A stretch of 64,000 nucleotides of DNA, taken from the NCBI RefSeq assembly GCF_900250075.1, contig NZ_LT977070.1, positions 930,001 to 994,000 on the forward strand. Reading direction: 5' to 3'. The DNA is from Cupriavidus taiwanensis. Its GTDB lineage: Bacteria; Pseudomonadota; Gammaproteobacteria; Burkholderiales; Burkholderiaceae. Each line of letters opens with the position of its first letter. Position 1 is the stretch's first letter. Shown piece by piece: positions 17,502 to 26,829 of this stretch. The notes under the pieces are model-generated. The model was not told the origin of the DNA. It searched no databases and worked only from the letters and a program-made list of their open reading frames with translations. The translations under genes were made by a program, and so were the position numbers.

Positions 17502-18995
17502 ATGGCCTCCGCCCAACAAGCACAACAGCAAGCGCTCGCGAGCGCTGACCATTCCGACTTCGCCGCGCTGATCAGCCGCGAATTTTCGCCCAAGACCGAC
17601 CAGGCCCGCGAGGCTGTGGATCTCGCCGTCAAGACCCTGGCCGAGCAGGCGCTCGCCAGCTCGTTCACCATCAGCGATGATGCATACAAGAGCATCGAAG
17701 CCATCATCGGCGCCATCGACAAGAAGCTCTCCGAGCAGATCAACCTGATCCTGCACCATGAGGACTTCCAGAAGCTGGAGTCCGCCTGGCGCGGCCTGCA
17801 CCACCTGGTCTCAAACACCGAAACCGACGACAAGCTGCGCATCCGCATGATGGACGTGTCCAAGGAAGAGCTGCGCCGGACCCTGCGCCGCTACAAGGGC
17901 ATCGGCTGGGACCAAAGCCCGTTCTTCAAGCGCGTCTATGAAGAAGAGTACGGACAGCTTGGCGGCGAGCCATACGGCTGCCTGGTGGCCGACTACTACT
18001 TCGACCACACGCCGCCCGACGTCGAACTCCTGGGCTCGCTCGCCAAGATCTCGGCAGCGGCTCACGCCCCGTTCATTGCCGGCGCCTCGCCATCTGTGCT
18101 GCAGATGGATTCGTGGCAAGAACTGGCCAATCCGCGCGATCTGTCCAAGATATTCCAGAACCTGGAATACGCGCCGTGGAACAGCCTGCGCAACTCGGAA
18201 GATGCCCGCTATGTCGGCCTCGCCATGCCGCGTTTCCTGTCGCGCCTTCCCTACGGCATCAAGACCAATCCGGTCGATGAATTCGACTTCGAGGAAGACA
18301 CCGACGGTGCGGATCACCGCAAGTACGTGTGGAGCAATGCCGCCTACGCCATGGCGGTCAACATCAACCGCTCGTTCAAGCTCTATGGCTGGTGCACGCT
18401 GATCCGAGGCGTCGAAAGCGGCGGCGTGGTGGAGAACCTGCCGTGCCACACCTTCCCGACCGACGATGGTGGCATCGACATAAAGTGCCCGACCGAAATC
18501 GCCATCTCGGACCGCCGTGAAGCCGAACTGTCGAAGAACGGATTTATCTCGCTGGTGCACCGCAAGAACACCGACTACGCAGCTTTTATCGGTGCCCAGT
18601 CGATGCAGAAGCCGGCCGAGTACTACGACGCCGATGCGACCGCCAACGCCAACCTGTCGGCACGCCTGCCGTATCTGTTCGCCTGCTCTCGCTTTGCCCA
18701 TTACCTGAAGTGCATCGTGCGCGACAAGATCGGCGCCTTCAAGGAGCGCGAGGACATGCAGCGCTGGCTCAACGAATGGATCATGAACTACGTTGATGCC
18801 GACCCGGCCAACTCGTCGCAAGAGACCAAGGCACGCCGGCCGCTGGCGGCAGCCGAGGTGGTCGTCGAGGAAATGGAAGGCAACCCCGGCTACTACAGCG
18901 CCAAGTTCTTCCTGCGTCCGCACTTCCAGCTCGAGGGGCTGACGGTCTCGCTGCGGCTGGTGGCGCGCCTGCCGTCGGTCAAGGACGCCGCCTGA
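17502..18995 (+). CDS. tssC: T6SS sheath large subunit TssC
   Basis: A 497-residue VipB/ImpC family protein, the large sheath subunit. Landmarks are 'IDKKLSEQINLILHHEDFQ' and 'LESAWRGLHHLV' near residue 85, 'GCLVADYYFDH', 'FIAGASPSVLQMDSWQELA', 'RFLSRLPYG' and the C-terminal 'NPGYYSAKFFLRPHFQLEGL'. Nearly every region aligns by eye to the family and no truncation is apparent. The ATG at 17502 follows 'aagga'. The product polymerises with TssB around the Hcp tube and is recycled by ClpV. Confidence 0.96.
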   Translation: MASAQQAQQQALASADHSDFAALISREFSPKTDQAREAVDLAVKTLAEQALASSFTISDDAYKSIEAIIGAIDKKLSEQINLILHHEDFQKLESAWRGLHHLVSNTETDDKLRIRMMDVSKEELRRTLRRYKGIGWDQSPFFKRVYEEEYGQLGGEPYGCLVADYYFDHTPPDVELLGSLAKISAAAHAPFIAGASPSVLQMDSWQELANPRDLSKIFQNLEYAPWNSLRNSEDARYVGLAMPRFLSRLPYGIKTNPVDEFDFEEDTDGADHRKYVWSNAAYAMAVNINRSFKLYGWCTLIRGVESGGVVENLPCHTFPTDDGGIDIKCPTEIAISDRREAELSKNGFISLVHRKNTDYAAFIGAQSMQKPAEYYDADATANANLSARLPYLFACSRFAHYLKCIVRDKIGAFKEREDMQRWLNEWIMNYVDADPANSSQETKARRPLAAAEVVVEEMEGNPGYYSAKFFLRPHFQLEGLTVSLRLVARLPSVKDAA

Positions 18996-19121
18996 GCGTC
19001 GCTCACGCGTTCAAACGTACCGGTAGTTCCACGCCGAGGTGTCGCGCCCCAGACCTGATTGGGGCGTGGCACTGGCGGTGGCTCTTGTCTGCAGTTCCGT
19101 CTTAACGTCAAGGAGTTTGCA

Positions 19122-19607
19122 ATGGCACAGGACATTTTCCTGAAGATCAACGGCATCGATGGCGAGTCGCAGGATTCGTCGCACAAGAACGAGGTCGAAG
19201 TACTGGCCTGGGACTGGAGCATCGAGCAACAGTCCACCATGCACGCGGGCAGCGGCGGCGGCGCCGGCAAGGCGACCGTGTCGGACGTGTCCTTCGAGCA
19301 CTTCATCGATCGCGCTTCGCCCAACCTGATGAAGTACTGCCTGACCGGCAAGCACATCAACGAGGCGGTGCTGGTGGTGCGCAAGGCTGGCGGCAACCCG
19401 CTCGAATACCTGAAGCTCACCATGACCGACGTGATCGTCACCAGGGTGAGCCCGAAGGGCTCGGTGGATGACGAAGTGCGCATGCGCGAGACGGTGGCGC
19501 TGTCGTTTTCCAGGGTGAAGCAGGAGTATGTGGTGCAGAACGCCCAGGGCGGCAGCGGTGGCGCGGTGACCGCGGGGTACGACATCAAGGGCAACAAGGA
19601 AGCCTGA
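19122..19607 (+). CDS. hcp: T6SS tube protein Hcp (TssD)
   Basis: A 161-residue Hcp family protein that stacks as hexamers to form the inner tube and can carry effectors. The sequence 'MAQDIFLKINGIDGESQD' followed by 'EVEVLAWDWSIEQQ', 'VSDVSFEHFIDRASPNL', and 'VTRVSPKGS'-like segments is typical. The start ATG at 19122 has 'aaggag' seven bases upstream; the frame is open to 19059 but that part precedes the ribosome site. It is 126 bases downstream of tssC and 130 bases upstream of vgrG, giving room for its own regulation. No C-terminal effector extension is present. Confidence 0.95.
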   Translation: MAQDIFLKINGIDGESQDSSHKNEVEVLAWDWSIEQQSTMHAGSGGGAGKATVSDVSFEHFIDRASPNLMKYCLTGKHINEAVLVVRKAGGNPLEYLKLTMTDVIVTRVSPKGSVDDEVRMRETVALSFSRVKQEYVVQNAQGGSGGAVTAGYDIKGNKEA

Positions 19608-19698
19608 TCGTCATGACCAGCCTCGCTCGCTACAGGTGCTGGAGCTGGCGAGGCCGAGGAGCCTGGCGCCGACCGAGTGCGGAAGCCATGCGGATGAC

Positions 19699-19723
19699 AA
19701 CGGCCCGACTCCGATCGGCCGTT
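19699..19723 (+). other. Hairpin between hcp and vgrG
   Basis: The arms 'aacggcc' (19699-19705) and 'ggccgtt' (19717-19723) form a perfect 7-bp stem with an 11-nt loop, 14 bases before the vgrG ATG. No T-run follows, so it is not a standard terminator. It could attenuate vgrG translation or mark an RNA processing site that lets Hcp be made in excess over the spike; this is inference. Confidence 0.35.
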
Positions 19724-19737
19724 AAAGAGATGACCTC

Positions 19738-22344
19738 ATGAGTGCGCTAAACCATCTGAAGAACCTGGCCGTTGGGCGGAATCGCACCGTCAGCGTCTCC
19801 AGCGCGGCGATTCCCGACCTGTTGGGGCAGCCCCAACTGGAATTCGTGCGGCTCTCAGGCCATGAGGGATTGAGCGAACTCTTCACCTACACGGTAGACC
19901 TGCGTGCGGTCTCGCCTGCCGCGGAACAATATCTTGCCGAGGCAGATCCCGATGCGATGATCGGCCGCGAGATGACCGTCACCATCCAGCTCGATGGCAT
20001 GGGCACCTGCCTGCTGGGTGGGGTGGGGACTGGGCATCGCGAGATCACCGGCGTCATTTCCGACATCGAGCATGTCGGCGGCGTTGCGGAGAATCGCATA
20101 TACCGGTTCACGCTACGCCCCTGGCTGTGGCTCGCGACGCAGACGTCGGACTTCAAGCCCTTCCAGAAGAAGACGGTGATTGAGATTCTTGACGAGGTGC
20201 TTGCGGACTACCCGTTCTCGGTGGAGAAGCGCCTCGACACCTCGGTGTACCCGAAGCTCGCCTGGGAGGTGCAGCATGGCGAGACCGATGCGCGTTTCAT
20301 CCAGCGCCTGACCGAGGAGTATGGCATTACATACTTCTTCGAGCATGACGGCGGACACCATCGGCTGATCCTGGCCGCCGAATCGGGGGCGTATCGCCCG
20401 TTCCCGAGCGAGGCCTATCGCACGCTGCCGCTCTATCCGCGTGGCTTCAGGATCGACCAGGAGCATCTGGTCCGCTTCGATCCGGTCAACCGGCTGCGCA
20501 CGGGCAAGGTGACGCTGAACGACTACGATCCGCGCAAGCCGCGCGCGGACCTGACCACCGACAACAGCCAGCCGCGCGACACCAGCTTTGCCGATTTTGA
20601 ACGCTACGAATACCCGGGCGACTACATCGACCCGGCGGTGGGCGAGATGCGCGCGCGGATTCGTATGGAAGAGCGCCGCTCACGCGGCCGGCGCGCACGT
20701 GGCGCGGGTGCGCTGCGCGGGGTGGCGGCGGGCTGCACCTACCTGGTGAGCAATCACGGCAACCCGGCGATGAACCGCGAGTATCTGGTGACCGGTGCGA
20801 CGCTGGACCTGGAGGATGTCGGCGGCGAATCCGGCAGCGGGCAACAGTTCTCGTTCCGCGTTGCCTTTGAAGCGCACCCCACTGATGAAGTCTTTCGCCC
20901 CCCGCGCACGGTCGGCAAGCCATACGTGGCCGGCGTGCAGCGGGCGGTGGTGACCGGTCCGAAGAACCAGGAGATCTGGTGCAACGATCACGGCAACGTG
21001 GTCATCCAATTCGAATGGGACCGCTACGGGAAGTACGACGAGAACTCGTCGCCATGGATTCGGGTGGTCAACGGCTGGTCGGGCGACCAGTTCGGCGCGA
21101 TGCATATTCCGCGGATCGGGCAGGAGGTCATCGTTGCGTTCATCAACGGCGATCCGGACTGTCCGGTGATTGTCGGGCGGGCGCCGAACCAGCTCAATCT
21201 GCCGCCGTGGGCGCTGCCGGGGCAGCATGCCTTGTCGGGGATCCGCAGCAAGGAGCTGTTTGGCGGGCGCCACAACCACCTGTTGATGGACGACACGCAG
21301 GACCAGATCCAGGCGCAGCTGTCCTCGGACCACCAGGCATCGCAACTGAACCTGGGCTATCTGACCGGGGTGCCGGACCACGTCGGCCGCAAGGACCGGC
21401 GCGGCGAGGGCTTTGATTTGCGTACCGATGGGCAGGGTGCGATACGCGGTGCGAAGGGGTTGTTCGTCACGGCCGAAGGGCAGGTCGGCGCCATGGGCGG
21501 GCACCTGTCGCGCGACGAGTTTATCCGCTGCATGGAGGCGGCGCTGGAGGCGGCGAAGTCGTTGGGCGACTATGGCCATGCCCATGAAGGGCTGGCTGCT
21601 GATACGGACCCGCAGGCCGAACTCGTGCGGGCAGTGAGGGAGTGGGACGCTGGCGCCAACAACCATCCGGACGCGCCGGGCCAGGGCGGCCAGCCGTTGC
21701 TCGGCGCGTATGCGCCGGCGGGCATGGCGCTGGCGACGCCCAAGATATTGACGACGTATGCCGGCAAGCATATCGACACCGTCTCACGGTTGAACCAGCA
21801 GATGACCGCAGGGCAGCAGTTCGTTGTCAATGCGGGGCAGGGAATCGGGTTCTTTGCACACAGCGGTGAGCTGCGCGGCATCGCGCATCAGGGCAATCTG
21901 GTTCTGCAGGCGCAGAAATCCAGCATCGAAGCGAATGCCAGGCAGAACGTCGTGGTGACCGCAACCGACGGCAACATCGTTCTCAATGCGGGCAAGAGCC
22001 TGAGCCTGATGGCAGCGGACGGCGCCGGCATCCGCATCGGCGGAGGCAAGGTGGAAACCTATGGTCCTGGCGGGATCCTGCTGCATACGTCGGATTTCGA
22101 CATCGTGGGGCCGTCCAGCCTGAGCGGACCGTTGCCGCAGTTTAGCCAGGGTGACGCGGGCCGGAAATTCCTGCTGAAGGTCGGCGAGCTTGACCGACCG
22201 GTCGCCAACGCCCCCTACCAGATCGTCAAGGCAGACGGCAGTGTGGTGGAAGGTGTAACCAATGCTGCTGGCGAAACCGCGCAGTCGGCTTCGAATCTGA
22301 TCGAGGCGGTGAGCGTAAAGATATTTGCGCCCAAGCTGTACTGA
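19738..22344 (+). CDS. vgrG: T6SS spike protein VgrG (TssI) with C-terminal extension
   Basis: An 868-residue VgrG. The gp27-like N-terminal region spans about residues 30-380 ('FVRLSGHEGLSELFTYTVDL', 'ETDARFIQRLTEEYGITYFF'). The gp5-like OB and spike region follows ('EIWCNDHGNVVIQFEWDRYG', 'IPRIGQEVIVAFINGDPDCP'). A DUF2345 beta-helix extension covers about 640-800 ('NVVVTATDGNIVLNAGKSL'). The last 60 residues ('VANAPYQIVKADGSVVEG' and 'TNAAGETA') resemble a transthyretin-like domain, used in some VgrGs to bind lipase effectors. It immediately precedes the Tle3-type effector, which makes it the probable carrier. Confidence 0.94.
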   Translation: MSALNHLKNLAVGRNRTVSVSSAAIPDLLGQPQLEFVRLSGHEGLSELFTYTVDLRAVSPAAEQYLAEADPDAMIGREMTVTIQLDGMGTCLLGGVGTGHREITGVISDIEHVGGVAENRIYRFTLRPWLWLATQTSDFKPFQKKTVIEILDEVLADYPFSVEKRLDTSVYPKLAWEVQHGETDARFIQRLTEEYGITYFFEHDGGHHRLILAAESGAYRPFPSEAYRTLPLYPRGFRIDQEHLVRFDPVNRLRTGKVTLNDYDPRKPRADLTTDNSQPRDTSFADFERYEYPGDYIDPAVGEMRARIRMEERRSRGRRARGAGALRGVAAGCTYLVSNHGNPAMNREYLVTGATLDLEDVGGESGSGQQFSFRVAFEAHPTDEVFRPPRTVGKPYVAGVQRAVVTGPKNQEIWCNDHGNVVIQFEWDRYGKYDENSSPWIRVVNGWSGDQFGAMHIPRIGQEVIVAFINGDPDCPVIVGRAPNQLNLPPWALPGQHALSGIRSKELFGGRHNHLLMDDTQDQIQAQLSSDHQASQLNLGYLTGVPDHVGRKDRRGEGFDLRTDGQGAIRGAKGLFVTAEGQVGAMGGHLSRDEFIRCMEAALEAAKSLGDYGHAHEGLAADTDPQAELVRAVREWDAGANNHPDAPGQGGQPLLGAYAPAGMALATPKILTTYAGKHIDTVSRLNQQMTAGQQFVVNAGQGIGFFAHSGELRGIAHQGNLVLQAQKSSIEANARQNVVVTATDGNIVLNAGKSLSLMAADGAGIRIGGGKVETYGPGGILLHTSDFDIVGPSSLSGPLPQFSQGDAGRKFLLKVGELDRPVANAPYQIVKADGSVVEGVTNAAGETAQSASNLIEAVSVKIFAPKLY

Positions 22345-22377
22345 GCCTGCTTCGCATTGATTGTCACGGAATCAGAA

Positions 22378-24720
22378 ATGAATGCACCCGTAGAAACCAG
22401 ACAAGGCGCCAATTCGATTGCCAGCGCCGACGACATTCACGTCCCAAGCAAGGCGCCCCGGAAGCTCGACCTGAAGACGCTACCCGGCATCATCATCTTC
22501 GTGCACGGTGTGAACACGAACGGCGAATGGTTCGCCAGCGCTGAAGAGGGGCTGTGCAAAGGCTTGAATCAGCGCCAGCAGCGCGGCGAGGCGGGCGACG
22601 CGTACCAGGGCGGGGTGCTACGTCCAGCGCGGTATCTGCCGGAGCTGACACCAAAGGGCTATTTGTCCCGGGAGGTCAAGGCGACGAACTTCGTTGCCGA
22701 TGGCGACCAAAGCCCCATTATCCGATTCCGTTGGGGCTATAAAGCTGCCAAGGAAGACGTGGCGCGAGTTGGGCCAAACATCTTGCTTGACGAAGAGGAT
22801 GCCTGGGGCGGCGGTCCCTTCGCGAACGGATGCTCTGCCCTGCCGGATCTGTGGACCACCGGCACGGTCACCGACCTGTTTGCGGGGTTGCAGGCGCAGG
22901 ACCTGAATACGGAGACAAGCCGGCTGATCTACGCCTGCCCCCCACGCCACTATGGCGCGCATGCCGCGCGGCGCCTGGCCGCGCTGGTGGCGCAAGTCCG
23001 AGTCAAGCATATTGACGCCTATGGCAAGGTGTGTCCGGTCACGGTGGTCTGTCACAGCCAGGGCAATATGGTCGGCATGGCCTCGGCATTCATTGGCAAG
23101 CATGATTTCGATGGGGATGGCGTCGCGGACACCTATGTACTCGCCAATCCGCCATACAGCGTGCTGCCAAACTTCTTCGATAACTACGGGCAGTACAACG
23201 CTGACACGGACCTGGGACGGGTCACGGTTATCGCGCGGCGCAAGACGCTGGATCGCTTCTTTGAGATTGTTGGTAGCTCTACCTTTGATCATGCCTGCGA
23301 CGACTGCGTCAACGCTCTGACGCCAACGCGGCGTCCCAGGCAAGGGGAAATTTCCTGGACGGCCGGGGAGGACAGCAAGGAACGTCAGACGCGCAAGCAT
23401 GTTTTTCTCTATAGCAATCCCCACGATCAAGTAATTTCAGTGAGCACCGTGCAGGGCATGGGGTGGCTGGGCCTGTCGAAGGAGGTGCTCGCCGGCACCG
23501 ATCACGACATGCTGGAGTCGGCCAAGGCGCGCGGCGATGGCCCCTATGCGTTTGCCCATCATGCCGATGTCTTGTTCCAGCGTGTGTGGGCCCAGGGCAA
23601 TCCGGGCAAGTATGGCCAGATGCCATTCGAAGTGGGCGCCAAGCCAAGCCACTTCGTCTATTACGACAAGAGTAACCCGTCGAGGGTTGATCCAATCCAG
23701 GGCGATGGGAATGCATTCTGGTACCGCAAGCCATTGCCACTGCGCTTTCATCTGACGCGGGTATGGCAGGACGACCAGCGCGGTTTCGGAGAAAAGCTCG
23801 GTGCGACCGTGCTCGGTGGCATCTATGAATTGGCCTTCGGCCTGCTACGGGTGACGACCTTCGGGCATGTCAGCTATGTACCCGTGAACGCCGATCCGCC
23901 GAGCGGCTGGACCGTGCCGATCAATGCCCCGGCGGTGAAAGAGCCCATCGCCCCGCGGGCGATCCACCTGTATCACGCAGACAAGCGGGCGCCTGACGAT
24001 GGCGGGCAAAGCGCGCAAGCCGGCAAAGTGGAAGGGATTTTCAACCAGGGACCGGAGTCGCACACGGATGCACTCAATCCGGCGGGCAGGAGCGACGACG
24101 TCTACGACAAGTACCGGGGCGCGGGGCAAGGCGCGGCGGACTACAGCGATGAAGCGGCGCTGCGCTATGAACACAATGCCAGCGCGCGTCAGCTGGCCCG
24201 GCGCAAGGCCGGGAACCCCTATGAGGCGGCCATCGAGCAGATGAAGGATGGTGGGGATCTTACGGGGGACAAGTATGCGGAATTCCGCGAGTTCGATACC
24301 GAAAAGCGGGAGTACTTCCTGAAGTACGCGGTGGACCTGAATGCCACGAACCACTCGACCATTCTGAACAATCCGGTGCACTGCGAGAAGGTGCTCGCCT
24401 ATGACGTGGATGTAGGCATCTGCATGATGCCGGAGGCTGAGATGAAGTGGCTTCGGCAGTTAGCGGACTGGCGCTATTCCAAACAGAAGGGCATGGAGGA
24501 CTGGGGTGCCTACTACGGCTCCGGTCGCATTGAAGATGAAACCTTGGAAAGTCGCAGTGAGTACGATTCCGGTGTGCCCAGCATTCTTGGCATGGATGAC
24601 GAGCGATCGGACAGCCGTATTTCCCAAGCGCCTTCTGCGGCAAAGCATCGGCGACCCACCGAGCATGACCCCGCCTTCGGGGGGCAGATCTTGCAGGGAG
24701 GGCACGGTGAACACTACTGA
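22378..24720 (+). CDS. tle3: Tle3-family T6SS lipase effector
   Basis: A 780-residue antibacterial effector candidate. The N-terminal alpha/beta-hydrolase domain shows 'GIIIFVHGVNTNGEWF' (oxyanion region) and the nucleophile elbow 'VVCHSQGNMVGMA' with Ser227. The C-terminal region ('HTDALNPAGRSDDVYDKYRG', 'YEAAIEQMKDGG') matches the DUF3274 part of Tle3 proteins. Tle3 enzymes are phospholipases delivered into the target periplasm. The gene lies 33 bases after vgrG and overlaps the downstream adaptor gene. The ATG at 22378 is preferred to a TTG at 22357. Lipid specificity cannot be read from sequence. It is rich in charged residues and has no signal peptide, as expected for T6SS cargo. Confidence 0.82.
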   Translation: MNAPVETRQGANSIASADDIHVPSKAPRKLDLKTLPGIIIFVHGVNTNGEWFASAEEGLCKGLNQRQQRGEAGDAYQGGVLRPARYLPELTPKGYLSREVKATNFVADGDQSPIIRFRWGYKAAKEDVARVGPNILLDEEDAWGGGPFANGCSALPDLWTTGTVTDLFAGLQAQDLNTETSRLIYACPPRHYGAHAARRLAALVAQVRVKHIDAYGKVCPVTVVCHSQGNMVGMASAFIGKHDFDGDGVADTYVLANPPYSVLPNFFDNYGQYNADTDLGRVTVIARRKTLDRFFEIVGSSTFDHACDDCVNALTPTRRPRQGEISWTAGEDSKERQTRKHVFLYSNPHDQVISVSTVQGMGWLGLSKEVLAGTDHDMLESAKARGDGPYAFAHHADVLFQRVWAQGNPGKYGQMPFEVGAKPSHFVYYDKSNPSRVDPIQGDGNAFWYRKPLPLRFHLTRVWQDDQRGFGEKLGATVLGGIYELAFGLLRVTTFGHVSYVPVNADPPSGWTVPINAPAVKEPIAPRAIHLYHADKRAPDDGGQSAQAGKVEGIFNQGPESHTDALNPAGRSDDVYDKYRGAGQGAADYSDEAALRYEHNASARQLARRKAGNPYEAAIEQMKDGGDLTGDKYAEFREFDTEKREYFLKYAVDLNATNHSTILNNPVHCEKVLAYDVDVGICMMPEAEMKWLRQLADWRYSKQKGMEDWGAYYGSGRIEDETLESRSEYDSGVPSILGMDDERSDSRISQAPSAAKHRRPTEHDPAFGGQILQGGHGEHY

Positions 24721-26269
24721 TCGACTCTCGCTACCCATCAATCGTCTTGCCATCGTCGTGGCCGGAGTCGCCATCGCCGTGCTCCTGTCGGCCTGCTCAT
24801 CGGGAAAGCCTATGTCCAACTATCACCGAGATCCGTCGCCGTATCCACTGTCTGCGCGCACACCCGCGAGTGGTCCCAACGCGCCGGCCGCGTATGTACT
24901 GGGCGTGCAGTGGATGAATCCGCTGATGTGGAAGGACTACCCCACCCATTGGAACCTGTTGTGGGCGCAGGGACTGGCCGATCGCAATCCGTCCGATACG
25001 GACAGTCCGCATCTGAAGCTCGGCGACGCGCCGGGGCTGCTCGTGCAAGGTGTCAACCCGGTCTGGAAGGATGACAATCCCAATCCGGTCTACTGGGAGG
25101 CGCTGGAAGACCTGATCAAGGAGCCGCTTTATTCACTGGGCTACCACACCGCGGCCAACGCGAATTACTTCTATTCCATCCGGAATGGCACGCGACGGCC
25201 GGACTTTGCCGACATCCGGGTGTTCGCCGGCATGCCGCAGGCGTGGATCAATACACCGACCTATATCAAAGAGTCCAATCGATACAGGAATGGTCTCGAC
25301 AGATTGGCGAAGCATGCTCGACTTGGTATGCCAGCCCCTTCAATATTGGCGGAAAACGAGGAACACGCCGAAGTGCGCATGAATGACTTATTTGTGAAGG
25401 TCTATAGCGATCGCGGAAGTACGCAACGAGGCCTGGCTCACGGTCCAGACATAGTGATTGGCCTGCCCACCTTCACCCTCAATGCCGCACGCCGGCTGTT
25501 CTTCATGGAGATCTATAGCGCCGCCGAGGCGATGAGCCTGAAGATCTTCCCCGAACCAAAGCTGGCCAATGTCACGGTGATGGCTGGTGTGGAAACGGTG
25601 GGCTTCTATGACCTTCAGGCGGCGATTGCCTACCTGAACGCCAACCCGAAGAAGACGGTGTGGGTGTACACCATGGACGCCCCCAACTACCCGAAGGGCG
25701 AGCAGACCAATGAAAACTCGGTGCTGCTGATCCTGGGCCATCCCAGCGCGGATTGGGGCTATGCGCCGCTGGCGGCGTTGTACACCCCGCGGCAGCACGA
25801 GGGCGGCATCGGAGCGAAGGCAGCTGTCCCTGGCGGCGCGTGGCAAGGCCTATTGCAAGCCGTGCAAGCGCAAGCACCGCAGGACCATCCGGTTGACCGG
25901 GTGTACCACGACATGGACCGGCGTGCGCCCAATGTGACTACGGCACTCGCGCCGCTGCGCGCGGCGGTGCATCAGCAGTGGCCGGACCTAGACCAGTTGA
26001 AAAACTTCCGCAGCGTCTCGGAACATATGGTGGGCCCGGCTCGCGCGGCCAGCGCGGGGCTGAACATTGCCTATGCGGTCGCGTACGCGGACCAGACCGG
26101 GCATAGCGCAGTCGTCACCAGCGTGGCGGATCCCAGCGATGCATGGACGGTGCTGGTGGCGCCGCCGCCAGGCTGGACCAAGCACGAACCGCCCAAGGAA
26201 TGGCCGCGGGCGCGGGGCAGGACCACTGCCTATTACCCGTGGTTCGGCAAGCAGACGGCCGCGCGTTAA
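24707..26269 (+). CDS. tla3: Tla3-like adaptor (DUF2875)
   Basis: A 520-residue DUF2875 protein, the family of the Tla3 adaptor that loads Tle3 onto VgrG in Pseudomonas aeruginosa. Family-like segments are 'GVQWMNPLMWKDYPTHWNLL', 'VYWEALEDLIKEPLYSLGYH', 'VMAGVETVGFYDLQAAIAYL' and 'VWVYTMDAPNYPKGEQTNE'. The start is a GTG at 24707, 14 bases inside tle3, with 'gggagg' upstream, so translation is coupled to the effector. The first 30 residues look like a lipoprotein signal ('AIVVAGVAIAVLLSAC', Cys30), which is odd for an adaptor described as cytoplasmic. An internal Met36 would give a leaderless form. The middle part is more AT-rich near 25.3-25.4 kb. Confidence 0.78.
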   Translation: MNTTDRLSLPINRLAIVVAGVAIAVLLSACSSGKPMSNYHRDPSPYPLSARTPASGPNAPAAYVLGVQWMNPLMWKDYPTHWNLLWAQGLADRNPSDTDSPHLKLGDAPGLLVQGVNPVWKDDNPNPVYWEALEDLIKEPLYSLGYHTAANANYFYSIRNGTRRPDFADIRVFAGMPQAWINTPTYIKESNRYRNGLDRLAKHARLGMPAPSILAENEEHAEVRMNDLFVKVYSDRGSTQRGLAHGPDIVIGLPTFTLNAARRLFFMEIYSAAEAMSLKIFPEPKLANVTVMAGVETVGFYDLQAAIAYLNANPKKTVWVYTMDAPNYPKGEQTNENSVLLILGHPSADWGYAPLAALYTPRQHEGGIGAKAAVPGGAWQGLLQAVQAQAPQDHPVDRVYHDMDRRAPNVTTALAPLRAAVHQQWPDLDQLKNFRSVSEHMVGPARAASAGLNIAYAVAYADQTGHSAVVTSVADPSDAWTVLVAPPPGWTKHEPPKEWPRARGRTTAYYPWFGKQTAAR

Positions 26270-26339
26270 GCAGATGAAAGTCGTGGTCAATCAAATGAAC
26301 ACTCGTGCCAAAGGCCACCAACAAGGAGAAGCGCCTGCC

Positions 26340-26759
26340 ATGATGAATCCCATTCGGCTCACTACGGTCGTTGTTGCTGCGACTACCTGCCTGCTGTCTG
26401 CTCTTGCCAGGGCAGATATCACGCCTGGTCAACTGACTGAACTGCAAAGCCAGGCAGCGATGCAACAAGCGATGGCGATGGCCACCATGATTGCCATTAT
26501 CGAAGGCTGCGCCCAGACCTATCCAGCGCTGCGTGCGGCGGTCCACGGAGCATATGTCGAGCTCGGAGTGGACCGTGGGGAGGATAGGTTTTCCAAGGCG
26601 ATCGGCGCGTGCGTGGATAAGGACAGCGCACCGAAAGAGAGTGAGTGCGATGGTCTTGTTCGGCTGGCCGGGCCACCACAAAACCATCGGGGCCTGCAAT
26701 CCTTCTTTGATGCGGCAAGCCAGACCTCCGCCGGGAAGATGATTGCGTCATGCAAGTGA
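26340..26759 (+). CDS. Small exported protein, candidate Tle3 immunity protein
   Basis: A 139-residue protein of no recognised family. It begins with a clear Sec signal peptide ('MMNPIRLTTVVVAATTCLLS', cleavage likely after 'ALARA'). The mature part has four cysteines ('EGCAQTYP', 'GACVDKD', 'SECDGL', 'IASCK'), consistent with disulfides in the periplasm. It lies directly after the adaptor in the lipase module, where Tli3-type immunity proteins occur, and Tle3 acts in the periplasm, so protection of the producer is the likely job. That is inferred from context and export only. ATG at 26340 or 26343 follows 'aaggag' at about 11-14 bases; a longer form from 26274 would bury the signal peptide. 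Confidence 0.55.
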   Translation: MMNPIRLTTVVVAATTCLLSALARADITPGQLTELQSQAAMQQAMAMATMIAIIEGCAQTYPALRAAVHGAYVELGVDRGEDRFSKAIGACVDKDSAPKESECDGLVRLAGPPQNHRGLQSFFDAASQTSAGKMIASCK

Positions 26760-26829
26760 TTACGGCGCAGGCGAAGTTCGCGCCTGCCATTGCGGTCATT
26801 ACGTCCATTACCTGGGAGCAAAGAAATCA

